Source: Paracoccaceae bacterium
GTDB lineage: Bacteria > Pseudomonadota > Alphaproteobacteria > Rhodobacterales > Rhodobacteraceae
NCBI GenBank assembly: GCA_027489355.1
Contig: JAIXZY010000075.1
Coordinates: forward strand, 1 to 64,000
DNA length: 64,000 nt
Direction: 5' to 3'
Part shown: positions 52,463 to 63,000 of the stretch, piece after piece
How positions within the stretch are numbered: position 1 is the stretch's first letter
How the letters are laid out: every line of letters begins with the position of its first letter
The notes under the pieces: generated by a model
Told to the model about the DNA's origin: nothing
What the model saw: only the letters and a program-made list of their open reading frames with translations
Database searches by the model: none
Position numbers and translations under genes: made by a program

Positions 52463-55400
52463 CCCAGGGCCTTCTCCCGCGCCTCGCGCATCGCCCGGCG
52501 TCGCGCCATCGCGTCCATCCGGCTGTCGGCAGCCGTATCGCCGGTGGCGGCGGGGGCCGCGGCGGGTGCAGGGGCCGGTGCCGCGGTGGCGGATGGTGGC
52601 GGTGCAGGAACGGGCGTCGGCACCGAGGTGATCGACTTGCCCAGATGCGCCGCCAGCGCCGAGACGACGGGGAAGCGGAAGATGTCGGTGATCGCCAGCC
52701 GGTCGGAGTTCAGCGCCACCTTCATCTCGCGATGCGCCTGAACGGCCAGCAGCGAATGGCCGCCCAAGGTGAAGAAGTTGTCCGACCGCCCGACCTGAGG
52801 CACCCCCAGGACGCGCGCCCAGACGGCGGCGATGGCGTCCTCAAGGCTGCCTTCATGGGCGACGGCGGGTCGGGTCGGTGCCGCCGGGGCTTGCGCGGAG
52901 GCAGGTGCGGCGGGCGCAGCGACGGGGGCCGGGGTGGCAGCAAAGGGCGCGGGCAGGGCCTTGCGGTCGACCTTGCCGTTGGGTGTCAGGGGCATGGCGT
53001 CGAGCTTGACGATATGGGCGGGGACCATGACCTCGGGCAGGTGCTCGGCCAGAGAGGTTTTCAGCGCCGCTGCGTCGATCGGGCCGCCCGCGGTGACGTA
53101 GGCCACCAGCCGCACGTCGCCGGGCTGGTCCTCACGCGCAAGGACGACCGCCTGCCGGATGCCGGGGAGGGCTTCCAGCGCCGTCTCGATCTCTCCCAGT
53201 TCGATCCGGTGGCCGCGGATCTTCACCTGAAAGTCGGCGCGGCCGAGGTAGTCGAGCTTTCCATCCGCGCGCTTCCGCACGAGATCCCCGGTGCGATACA
53301 TCCGGCCATGTCCGGCAAAGGGGTCGGGGCGGAAGCGGTCGGCGGTCAGGTCGGGGCGCTGGAAGTAGCCCTGCGCCACGCCCTCACCGCCGATCCAGAG
53401 CTCGCCCTCCTGCCCGTTGGCCACAGGGACCTGGGCGTCGTCGAGGATGTAAAGCGCCGTGTTGGCAATGGGTTGGCCGATGTTGACCACGCCTTCGCCG
53501 CCGGTGGTGGCTTCGACGGAAGACCATATCGTCGTCTCGGTCGGGCCATACATGTTCAGGACCGGCGCGCCGATCAGTCCGGACAGATCGCCCGCCAGAC
53601 GGCCCATCAGGGCCTCGCCGCCGACGAGCATCCGCTTGAGGGTCTTCAGCGCCGCCCGCGCACCCTCGTCCTCGGCCAGCATCCGGGCCATCGAGGGGGT
53701 GCATTGCAGGTGCGTGACCTTGTGGCGCTGGATGAGGCCCGCCATCGTCTGGTCGTCATCGGCACCCGAGTTGGTGATCTTCAGCACCTCGGCCACCAGC
53801 TTCAGCCCCTCCAGCACCACCTGGGTCGGGATGCCGTAGTCGATCAGGCAGGCGACCTCGTCCACGTCGATGGCCTTCAGCTCTTCGACCCGGGCGACGG
53901 CGTCTTCCACGGTGCCGAAAAGCCCTGAGTCCTCGAAGTAGCGCAGGAAGGCGAAGTCGAGGATCGCTTCCAGCTCGTCCGGGGCGAGGCTGCCAAGGTC
54001 GATGTCCATTGGGTTCGCCACGCCCTGCGGCTTCTTGAAGGCCGGGAAGGCCCAGGCGTACTGCTTGATGAGACCTGCGGCGGAGCGAAGGTAGTTCTTC
54101 ATCGGCTCGCGCGCGACCTCCCGGGCGGCCTCGCGGTCATGGGCCAGGAAGGTGTGCAGCATCAGCGTGACCTTGAAGCGGGACGGGTCATGCCCCGCTT
54201 CGGCCAGTGCGGCGCGGTAAAGCTTCACCTTCTCCGCGACCTCCTGGATGGACTGGCCAAGAAGGTGGGTCAGCACATGCGCGCCCATCCGCCCGGCCTC
54301 GCGCCAGGTCTCGGGGTTGCCGGCGGTGGTGACCCAGACCTCGACCTCTTTCGAGACGGGGCGCGGCTGGGTCGTCACGGCGAAGGGCGTGCCGTCCTTG
54401 CGCGGGAATTCCACGGCCTCGCCGCGCCAGAGTCTCCGTACGGCGTCAAGGGAGTCGAACAGCGCCTGCCGGTTCGCGGGGGGCGTGTTTTCTGGCCGCA
54501 GCACGAAGTCATCGGGCTGCCAGCCCGAGGCGAAAGCCAGGCCCGCGCGCCCGTTGGTCAGGTTGTCGATGATCGCCCATTCCTCGGCGATGCGGGCCGG
54601 GTGGTGGAGCGGCGCAACGATGCTACCCGCTCGGACGCCGATGTTCCGGGTGACGGCGGCGGCGGCGGCGCCGGTGACCGAGGGGTTCGGATAGGGGCCG
54701 CCGAAGGCGTGGAAGTGGCGTTCCGGCGTCCAGACGGCGACGAAGGTGTGCTGGTCGGCGAACTTCGCGCCTTCCAGGAGAAGCTCGTATTTCGACGGAC
54801 CCGGCAGGTCGTCGTTACCCCAGTAGTAGACCGAGAAGTCCATCTTGCGGGGGTTGATCGCGCTGTCGCCCGAGGGCTGGACGCGGGCGGAATCGTCGGC
54901 CAGAACGACGGTGAAGCCGTTGGTCAGCGTCCAGAACAGTTCGAGGATGGAAATGTCGAAGCTGAGCGAGGTGACGGCCAGCCAGGTCCCGGGGTCGGTG
55001 CCAAGCGTGTCGTCCATGCCCGCGAAGAAGTTCAGCGCGTTGCGGTGGGTGACGACGACGCCCTTGGGCCTGCCGGTGGAGCCGGAGGTGTAGATGACAT
55101 AGGCCGGGTCCTCGGCGAGGGGGCCTGCGGGCAGGGCAGTGGAGGCGTCAAGCGGGTCCGCGTCCAGGACCAGCCGCTGCGGCCCTTGCGGCAGGGCATC
55201 GGCGGCGGCGCTTTCGGTAACGATCACCGGGCAGCCCGAGTCTTCGGCATACAGCTCAAGCCGATCGGCGGGGTAGGCGGGGTCCATCGGGACGTAAGCG
55301 GCTCCGGCAAGCTGGATGCCAAGCGCGCCGGCGACCATGTCGGTCGTGCGGCGGCAGGCAAGGCCGACGAGGGTGCCCTTGCGGACGCCCATCCGGTGCA

Positions 55401-57069
55401 GCGTGTTTGCGATGCGGGCCGCGCGGGCGGCAAGTTCGGCGTAGGTGAGTTTGACGGACCCGGCGATGACGGCGGTAGCGTCGGGGGTCTTGGCCGCCTG
55501 GGCCAGGATTGCGGCTGGGATCGTCAGGGTACGGTCGTAGTCGCGGGCGGTGGCGGACAGGGCGGTTGCGTAGACCTGGGTTTCGGCCTCGGAGAGGGGG
55601 GAGAGGCTGGCGAGCTCGGCCTCGGGCTTCGCGGCCATCCGGGACAACAGGCGGGTGATGCGGGCGGCAAGGCGATGCGCCTCTTCCGCGGGCATCCGGC
55701 TGGCGTCGTGCCAGAGGGACCCGGCCGTCAGCGTGACCGTCGCCCCGGCGACAGGTTCGGCGCCTTCGCTGACGGCAAGGCCCGAGGGCGCAACCGCGGT
55801 CAGGCCCGGTTCGCGCAGCGCAAGGTCGGCGGCAAGGCCGGTGGCGCTGCGAGCGGCGTCGAGGGACTTGGCGGCGCGGGTTTCGGCGGTGTGGACGGTG
55901 CCCGAGGCGTCAAGGCGGACGGGGACCCACGGGAGGACATACCCCGGCGCGGGGTCCTGGCCGGTGGCAAAGGCGATGTCCCCTGCGCTGCGCCCCAGCG
56001 CGCGGAGGGCGGCGAGTGCGAGCGAGCTCGGACCAGCCGAGGGGAGCGGGATTTCACACCAGTCCTGGGGGCCGCCCGCGGCGGCGAGGGCCGGGTCAGG
56101 CTTCAGGAGCAGAGCGCGGAGGCGGGTCTCGGCCTCGGCCACCGGGGCGAGGGCGGCGTCGAGGGCTTGGGCCTCGGCTTCGCTGGGCCAGGACAGCGCT
56201 GTTCCGGCCCGCGCGGTGTCGATGGGCAGGCCCTTGAGGCAGGTGAGGCCGCCAAGCCGGACAGCTCCGCTGGCGCAGGCGACGGTCAGGCTGACCTCGT
56301 CGCGGGCAAGCACGGTGCCGGGAGCGCCGCTGCCGGGAAGGATCTCGGCATGGGCCACGGCCCAGACCTGGCCGGGAACTTCGATCTTGGCGACGGCCAG
56401 CGGGTTCCGATAGCCGCCGTGGTCGAGCGCACGGACGGTGCGGGCGACCTCTTCGGCGCTGCGGGTGAAATCGAGCCGCCCGTCGGCGCGGGGCCGGTCG
56501 GCGCGGCGCCAGACTTTCCGGGTACCTGCGTCTTGCGGCCGGCGGGGGTGGCCCCCGGCTTCCATCGCGGTGATGACCTCCGGGAAGCTTTCGACGGCGG
56601 CAGAGAAGCACCGGGCGTTCAGCGTGAAGGCGGTGTCGTCGGCCTCGATCGGGAAGCTGCGGGTCGCCAGCACCTCGCCCTCGTCGATCCCGGCGGTCAT
56701 CAGGTGCCAGGTGATCGCGTGGCTGGCCTCGCCGTTCAAAAGTGCCCAGACCGGGGCATTGAGGCCCGCATAGCCCGGCAGCGGGCCGTCATGGAAGTTC
56801 ACGCCGCCCATCCGCGCCAGCTGCATCACTGGCTCGGGCACCAGCGACAGGTTGGCGACCGACAGCACCCAATCGACCGCCAGCCCCTGCGTCCGTTCCA
56901 CCAGCCCCGCGCCGGGGGCGATGACCCGAAGGCCCGCAGAGGAGGCCCAAGATGCGACCTTGGGTTCGCGCGTGACGACGGCGGAAAGCCTGTGCCCCCC
57001 CTCAAGCCACAGCTTGCCACATTCGACCGTCAGGCTTTCGTTGCCGATCAGAAGGGCTGTCAGGGTCAT
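52459..57069 (-). CDS. NRPS: formyltransferase - C-like remnant - adenylation with inserted luciferase-like monooxygenase - carrier
   Basis: 1,536 residues from ATG at 57069, chosen for the GGAG site 9 bases upstream (an ATG nine codons earlier overlaps the PKS). In order: formyltransferase (1-310; NFHDGPLPGYAGLNAPVW with Asn and His, GIDEGEVL with Asp); a region (310-495) resembling only the end of a condensation domain, without HHxxxDG; adenylation N-part (about 500-735; YTSGSTGRPKG, SFDISILELFW); a flavin luciferase-like monooxygenase (about 742-1096; VYYWGNDDLPGPSKYELL, VWTPERHFH, IVAPLHHPARIAEEW); adenylation C-part (about 1105-1390; MYGPTETTIW, NGKVDRK); carrier (about 1405-1480; GGHSLLAVQA). 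No thioesterase. The pocket residues read D-I-L-Q-L-G-M-I-W-K, near the glycine code. It follows the PKS by 13 bp. Confidence 0.88.
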   Translation of the reverse strand: MTLTALLIGNESLTVECGKLWLEGGHRLSAVVTREPKVASWASSAGLRVIAPGAGLVERTQGLAVDWVLSVANLSLVPEPVMQLARMGGVNFHDGPLPGYAGLNAPVWALLNGEASHAITWHLMTAGIDEGEVLATRSFPIEADDTAFTLNARCFSAAVESFPEVITAMEAGGHPRRPQDAGTRKVWRRADRPRADGRLDFTRSAEEVARTVRALDHGGYRNPLAVAKIEVPGQVWAVAHAEILPGSGAPGTVLARDEVSLTVACASGAVRLGGLTCLKGLPIDTARAGTALSWPSEAEAQALDAALAPVAEAETRLRALLLKPDPALAAAGGPQDWCEIPLPSAGPSSLALAALRALGRSAGDIAFATGQDPAPGYVLPWVPVRLDASGTVHTAETRAAKSLDAARSATGLAADLALREPGLTAVAPSGLAVSEGAEPVAGATVTLTAGSLWHDASRMPAEEAHRLAARITRLLSRMAAKPEAELASLSPLSEAETQVYATALSATARDYDRTLTIPAAILAQAAKTPDATAVIAGSVKLTYAELAARAARIANTLHRMGVRKGTLVGLACRRTTDMVAGALGIQLAGAAYVPMDPAYPADRLELYAEDSGCPVIVTESAAADALPQGPQRLVLDADPLDASTALPAGPLAEDPAYVIYTSGSTGRPKGVVVTHRNALNFFAGMDDTLGTDPGTWLAVTSLSFDISILELFWTLTNGFTVVLADDSARVQPSGDSAINPRKMDFSVYYWGNDDLPGPSKYELLLEGAKFADQHTFVAVWTPERHFHAFGGPYPNPSVTGAAAAAVTRNIGVRAGSIVAPLHHPARIAEEWAIIDNLTNGRAGLAFASGWQPDDFVLRPENTPPANRQALFDSLDAVRRLWRGEAVEFPRKDGTPFAVTTQPRPVSKEVEVWVTTAGNPETWREAGRMGAHVLTHLLGQSIQEVAEKVKLYRAALAEAGHDPSRFKVTLMLHTFLAHDREAAREVAREPMKNYLRSAAGLIKQYAWAFPAFKKPQGVANPMDIDLGSLAPDELEAILDFAFLRYFEDSGLFGTVEDAVARVEELKAIDVDEVACLIDYGIPTQVVLEGLKLVAEVLKITNSGADDDQTMAGLIQRHKVTHLQCTPSMARMLAEDEGARAALKTLKRMLVGGEALMGRLAGDLSGLIGAPVLNMYGPTETTIWSSVEATTGGEGVVNIGQPIANTALYILDDAQVPVANGQEGELWIGGEGVAQGYFQRPDLTADRFRPDPFAGHGRMYRTGDLVRKRADGKLDYLGRADFQVKIRGHRIELGEIETALEALPGIRQAVVLAREDQPGDVRLVAYVTAGGPIDAAALKTSLAEHLPEVMVPAHIVKLDAMPLTPNGKVDRKALPAPFAATPAPVAAPAAPASAQAPAAPTRPAVAHEGSLEDAIAAVWARVLGVPQVGRSDNFFTLGGHSLLAVQAHREMKVALNSDRLAITDIFRFPVVSALAAHLGKSITSVPTPVPAPPPSATAAPAPAPAAAPAATGDTAADSRMDAMARRRAMREAREKALG

Positions 57070-57082
57070 GTCAGTCTCCGGG

Positions 57083-60000
57083 TCACTCGGCAGCAAGTCG
57101 TTGATCTGGCGCGCGGAATTCGCCCGCCTCGGCCGCCTGGATCGCGGCCTTCATCCGGGCGGCGAGCACCCGGACGTTCGGTTCCAGCACCATGGAATCG
57201 TGGTCGCCTGGGACTTCGACGACCTCCAACCGGGGCGCGTACGGCGTCCAGAGGTTGTCGTGGAAGACATATTCCCGCGCCTCGGACACCCAGTTGCCAC
57301 CCGTCACCTTGTAACGGCGATCCAGCGGCGGGCGGTAGAGGACGACCTTGCCGTCCTCCCAGCCCTTCAAATCGTAGACCCCGATGGCATGACGGAAGGC
57401 GGCCTCGATGGCGGCGTTGTTGTAGGACGGCACCGTCGGGTCGGGCTCGTTCGCGGCCTTGGCGCGGCGCGAGCGTTCCCATTCCCAGCGGCGCTTCGCC
57501 CATTCGGCCAGGAACTGCGGCCCCCCGGCGCGGAGTTCGGCGAGTTTTATCAGGGCCTTGTCGGGCTTGGTCAGGAAGGGCCGGACGGGAAGCGGCGTGT
57601 CAAGAAGGACCATGAGGGCCACTTCCTCGCCTTGCGCCCGCAGCATCTGGCCGATCTCCCAAGCCGTCAGGCCACCGCCGGAGAAGCCGCCCAGAAGGTA
57701 GGGGCCTTTCGGCTGGACCTGCCGGATTTCGGCGAGGCAGGAGGCGGCGGCTTCCTCGATGGTCATGTGCGGCTTGTCGTCGCCGAACAGGCCCTTGGCC
57801 TGAAGGCCGTAGAAGGGCCGGTCGGTGCCGAGGAGGCTGGCGAGGTGGCGGAGGTTCAAGACGTTGCCGAACATGCCGGCGACGAGGAAGAATGGGGTCT
57901 TCGGGCCCCCGTCGCCCCGGTGCATGGCGACGAGGTGGGTGAACTTCGGGCCTGCCGGGTCGGCAAGCTCGGTCGGCGCGGGAGCACTGTCGTCCTGGGG
58001 GCCGATGCGGTCGATGATCAACTGCGCGCAGCGGGCGATGGTCGGGGCCTCGAAAAGGACCGAGATCGGGAAGTCGACCTTCCACTGCCGCCGGATCATC
58101 GCAAACAGGCGCACGGCGATGAGGGAGTGGCCGCCGAGGGCGAAGAAGTCGTCCTCGACCCCCACTTCGGCGACGCCCAGAAGCTCGGCCCAGAAGCCTG
58201 CAAGGGTGCGTTCAACCGAGTTGCGGGGCGCGACGTATGCGCTTTCCAGGTCCGGCCGGGCGAAGCCGGGGCCTTCGGTTTCCGCCGCGATGGGGGCGTT
58301 GGCCTGCCTGACCAGCGCGTCGAGGTCGAGCGAGGAGACGAGGACCTGAGCGCTGTCCGCTGCGATGGCGCGGAGGAAGGCCTCGGCGCCCTCGGCAGGG
58401 CGGATGCCGCCCGCAAGAGCCTGCGCGAGCCGCTGTTCGGCGGGGGACTGGCCGCGTTGGTCGTCGTCGCGGATCACTTCGCGCGGGTTTGGGGGCTGGG
58501 GCTTTGCGAGGGCCTCTTCAAAGGCGACCTTGCGGAAGGTGATGCCTTCAACCTCGACGAGGACCTTGCCCGATGGGTCGGTGAGGCTGACGTCGAAGCT
58601 GGCCGTGTCATCGGTCGGGGTGCCGGAGAGGCGGACCCAGCTGCGGATTTCGGCCGGAAGCGCGCCGTGGACGCTGACGCTGGTCGTGGTGACGGGGGCC
58701 CAGACGAAGCCCTCGGCCACTTTGGGCAGAAGCGCGATGCCCCAGCCGGTGCCGATGTCGTAAAGCGCCGGATGCAGCGCGGCGGTGGCAGTGTCGACCA
58801 CCGCCTGCGGCGGCAGCGACAGCGTAGCAAGGCCTTCGCGGTTGCCCAAGGCGGTGGCCTTGAGAACTTGCCAACGTGGCCCGAAGGCGATGCGGTCTTC
58901 CTGCGCCGAGGGGAGGTTTTCCCCGCCTGCCGCCGTGGCCTTGTCCGGGCAGCGCGCGGCGATAGCGGTCAGGTCGATGGTCCCGGCGGGCGCGTCGAGC
59001 GGGGCGACCCCCATCTCGGCGGTCAGCGCCCAGCCCTGCGGCTCCAGCGCGCGGGCCTGCAGGCGCTGCTTGCCATCCCGGCTGCGCGTGAGGCTGACGC
59101 GGAAGTCGCGGGGAAGGTCCGCCTCCAGCCGCAGGGGGCGGAAGACGGTGAGGTCGGTGAGTTGGAAGCCGGTCTTTGCACCGGCCGCCGCAAGCGCTTC
59201 GCCCGCGATCTCCGGGTAGGCCGAGCCGGGCAGGACTGCGGTGCCGTCAAGGAGGCGGTGGTCGTCCATGACCCACTGGTCCTTGGTCAGGGTCGCGTGG
59301 AAGCGCGTCTCATCCTCGCCCTTCTGCATCCGTTCCAGGACCAGCTGGCCGGGCAGCGGCGCGCCCGCGTCCTTGCCCTGGCGGCGGGCGTCGGCGTCGG
59401 CGGCCATGCCGATGCCGGACCAGATGCCCCAGTTGACCGAAGTGACCTTGGTCAGGCCCCCGGCGCGGGATTTGGCGAAGGCGTTCAGGTATTCGTTGGC
59501 CGCCACGTAGTCCGCCTGGCCCGCTGGGGTCAGGACGGTGGAGGTGGAGGAGAAGAGGACGATCCGGTCGACGGACCCATCGGGGAGGAGCGTGTCGAGA
59601 AGCTTCGTCCCGTGGACCTTGGGCGACAGGACCGCGTCGGCGCTGCCGGGGTCCTTGCCGAGGAGGGGGGCGTCGTCGACGGTGCCCGCGGCATGGACGA
59701 CGCCGTAGATCGGGCCGAACTCCGCCCGGACGCGGGCGAAGGCGGCGCGCATGTCTTCGGGGTTGCAGACGTCGGCGGCGACGGCCATCACGCGGCCCAG
59801 GCGTTCGAGGCGCGAGAGGACCCCGGCGCGGACCGACCCGGTTTCGGGAAGATGGCGGCCGATGAGGGCGACCTTGGCGTGGCGGTCGCGCATCAGGCGT
59901 TCGGCGACGGTGACGCCGATCCCGCCGAAGCCGCCGGTGATGACCCAGACGGAGCCTTCGGGGACCTCAGCCTGCTCCGGCAGTTTTGCCGGGACGAGGC

Positions 60001-63000
60001 GGGTTTCCAGGCGGCGGCTGCCCCGGATCGCGGCGGCAGTGTTGGCGGGGGTCGCCAGCATTTCCTCAAGGACCGCCGAGACGGTCTCAGGCGCGATCTT
60101 CTTGTCGAGCGTCACGTCCAGAAGGCTCGCCGTCAGCCCCGGCAATTCGCGGGGCATGACGCGGACGGGGCCTGCGACGGTGGCTTTCTCGGGGTAGGGC
60201 AGCGCCTCGGTCCGGACCTGCGCCGCGCCGGAGGTGACGACGGTCAGGTGGGGCAGGGGCTTCAGCCCGATCTCGGCGATGGCCTGGCCGAGGAAGAAGA
60301 GGCTCCAGAAGCCTTGTTCCAGGTTGCGCTGGAAGAAGCTGGAGCCGGGGCGGAAGGCCTCTTTCTCGGTCACCAGCCAGAAGTGGGCGATCCGCGCAGG
60401 CGACAGGTCGCGTTGGGCGAGGTCGGCGAGAAGCGCGTCGTAGCCTTCGCGCCCGTGTTCGGGGGCCAGCGTGTAGGTGTCGTCCGAGGTGCGGGCGAAG
60501 GCGTCGCCGGCGTGGACGGTGATGACGCGGTGGCTAGCGGCGCGCAGGCGCTGGACGGCGGCGCGGGCAAGGCCGGCCTCATCGGCGAAGACGAGCCACG
60601 TCAGCGGCGCGCCGAGTTCGGTTTCGACGTCCACCGGGCAGTCGGCGGGCATCACACGCCAGCCGATCTTGTAGCCGAAGTCGGTCACGCTGTCGTGGCG
60701 GGCGGGGGTCAGGTCAGCCTCGGTCACGACCGCCGGTTGGCCGCGTTCGACGAAGTAACGGCTGCGCTGGAAGGGGTAGGTCGGCAGGGGGACGCGGCGG
60801 CGCTTGGCCTCGCCCCAAAGCTGGGTCAGGTCGGGTTCCGCCCCGCAGGCCCAGAGGCGGCCGAGCGTGGCGATGAAGTGGCGGTCGTCGGAGACGCTGT
60901 CGTCGGGGTGCCGCAGGCTGGCCGGGACCGGCTGGCCCCCCATCGCGCCGTTGGCCTGCGCAAGGGACGCCATCGCGCGGCCGGGGCCGACCTCAAGATA
61001 GACCCGGTCGGCCTTCTGGCGCAGCGTCGCCATGCCGTCGGCGAAGCGGACGGTGTTCCTCAGATGGGCGACCCAGTAGTCGAGGCTGGTCGCCTCGGCA
61101 TCCGTCAGCACCTGGCCGGAGCGGTTGGAGATGATCGGGATCTGCGGCGGGGAGAGGTGCATTCCGGCCAGGTGGGCGCGGAAGGCCGCAAGGATGCCTT
61201 CCAGCATCTTCGAATGCGCCGCGATGTCGATGGCGATGCGGGTCGTGTCGATGCCGTCGGCCTTAAGCCGCTCGGCCAGGTCCTTCAGGCCCGCGTCGGA
61301 CCCCGACACCACGGTCAGTTCCGGTGCGTTGACCGAGGCGATGTCGAGATCGCCAAGGTAGGGCTTCAGCGCCGCCTCGGACAGTGGCACGGACAGCATC
61401 CCGCCCGCAGGCACCGTGTCGAAGAGCTGCCCGCGCAGGCGGACGAGGCCCACGGCGGCTTCCAGCGTCATCACGCCCGCGACGCAGGCAGCGGCGTTTT
61501 CGCCCATCGAATGGCCGATCAGGACGGCGGGCTGGACGCCCCAGCTCTCCCAGAGCTTCGCCAGCGCCACTTCGACGATCAGGATCAAGGGGAGCTGCTT
61601 CGACGGCTGGCGCAGCGCCTCGGCAGCGGCCTGTTCCTGGCCCTTCGCGGGTAGCCAGAGCGCGCGGGTTTCCGCCTCGGCATCGCCCAGGGCGGCGAGG
61701 CCCCGGTCCATCCATTCGGCGAAGACGGGTTCCGTCTCGTACAGGTCGCGCGCCATGTTGGGGTATTGCGCGCCGCCGCCGGGGAACATGAACACGACGT
61801 CCGGGCGGTCGCCCAACCGGCGCTGGGTGAAGACGCGGCGGGGGTCGCCGGCCTCCAGCATCTGCGCGGCTTCCTCGTGGGTCTCGGCCACCAGCACGCG
61901 GCGGTGTTCAAAGGCGCGGCGACCGTGCTTCAGGGTCCAGGCGACGTCCGCGAGGTCCTGCTCCGGATGGGCGCGAAGGTGGGCGGCGAGGCGGGAGGAG
62001 GCCTCACCGAGGGCCGACTGGCTGCGGGCGGAGAAGGTGATGAGCTGGAAGGGCCAGTCCGAGGCCTCGGACGCGGCCAGGGCAGGGGGTTCCTGCACGA
62101 CGACGAAGGCGTTGGTGCCGCCGACGCCAAGCGAGTTCACCCCGGCGCGGCGGGGGCCTTTGCGGCGGGGCCAGTCGTTGAGGCGGTCGTTGACGCGGAA
62201 GGGGCTGCCGTCGAAGTCGATGGCGGGGTTCGGCGCCTCGAAGTTCAAGGACGGCGGCATCTGGCCGTGGTGCAGCGCGAGCGTGGTCTTGATGAGGCTT
62301 GCCACGCCTGCGGCGGTGTCGAGGTGGCCGATGTTGGTTTTCACCGACCCGATCTTTGCGAAGCCTTTTTCGTTGGTGGTACGGCGGAAGGCTTCGGTCA
62401 GCGCAGCGACTTCGATGGGGTCGCCAAGGTAGGTGCCGGTGCCGTGGCATTCGACATAGTCGATGGTCTCGGCAGGCGTTCCGGCGACGGCAAGGGCGGT
62501 GGCGACGCAGGCGGATTGGCCTTCGACCGAAGGTGCCAGGTATCCCGCTTTCGCGGCCCCGTCGTTGTTGACCGCGGACCCCTTGATGACGCCCCAGATG
62601 TGGTCGCCGTCGGCCAGCGCATCCTCGAGCCGCCGCAGCAACACCGTCCCGGCGCCCGAGCCGAAAACCGTGCCCTGCGCGCGATGGTCGAAGGCATGGC
62701 AGACGCCGTCGGGCGAGAGGACCTCGCCTTCTTTGTAGATGTAGCCGCGGCCCTGGGGCAGGTCGATGGTCACGCCCCCCGCCAGCGCCATGTCGCATTC
62801 GCCGTTCAGAAGCGCCTGGATCGCGTAGTGCGTGGCGACCAGCGACGTGGAGCAGGCGGTCTGCAGGCCGAGGCTTGGCCCCTTCAGGTCGAAGACGTGG
62901 CTCACGCGGGTGGACAGGAAGTCCTTGTCGTTCCCCGTGTGACGCAGAAGGAACATGCCGGTGCTTTCGACCAGCGCCGGGTTCGAGCAGAGGTTGAAGT

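Noticed and set aside
54139-57615. 1,158-codon open frame on the plus strand
   Set aside because: Opposite the NRPS gene; no recognisable motif; same GC-rich antisense effect.
56852-61654. 1,600-codon open frame on the plus strand
   Set aside because: It lies entirely opposite the NRPS and PKS genes, whose domains and catalytic motifs are clear. In very GC-rich DNA long antisense frames arise by chance, and this one has no domain.
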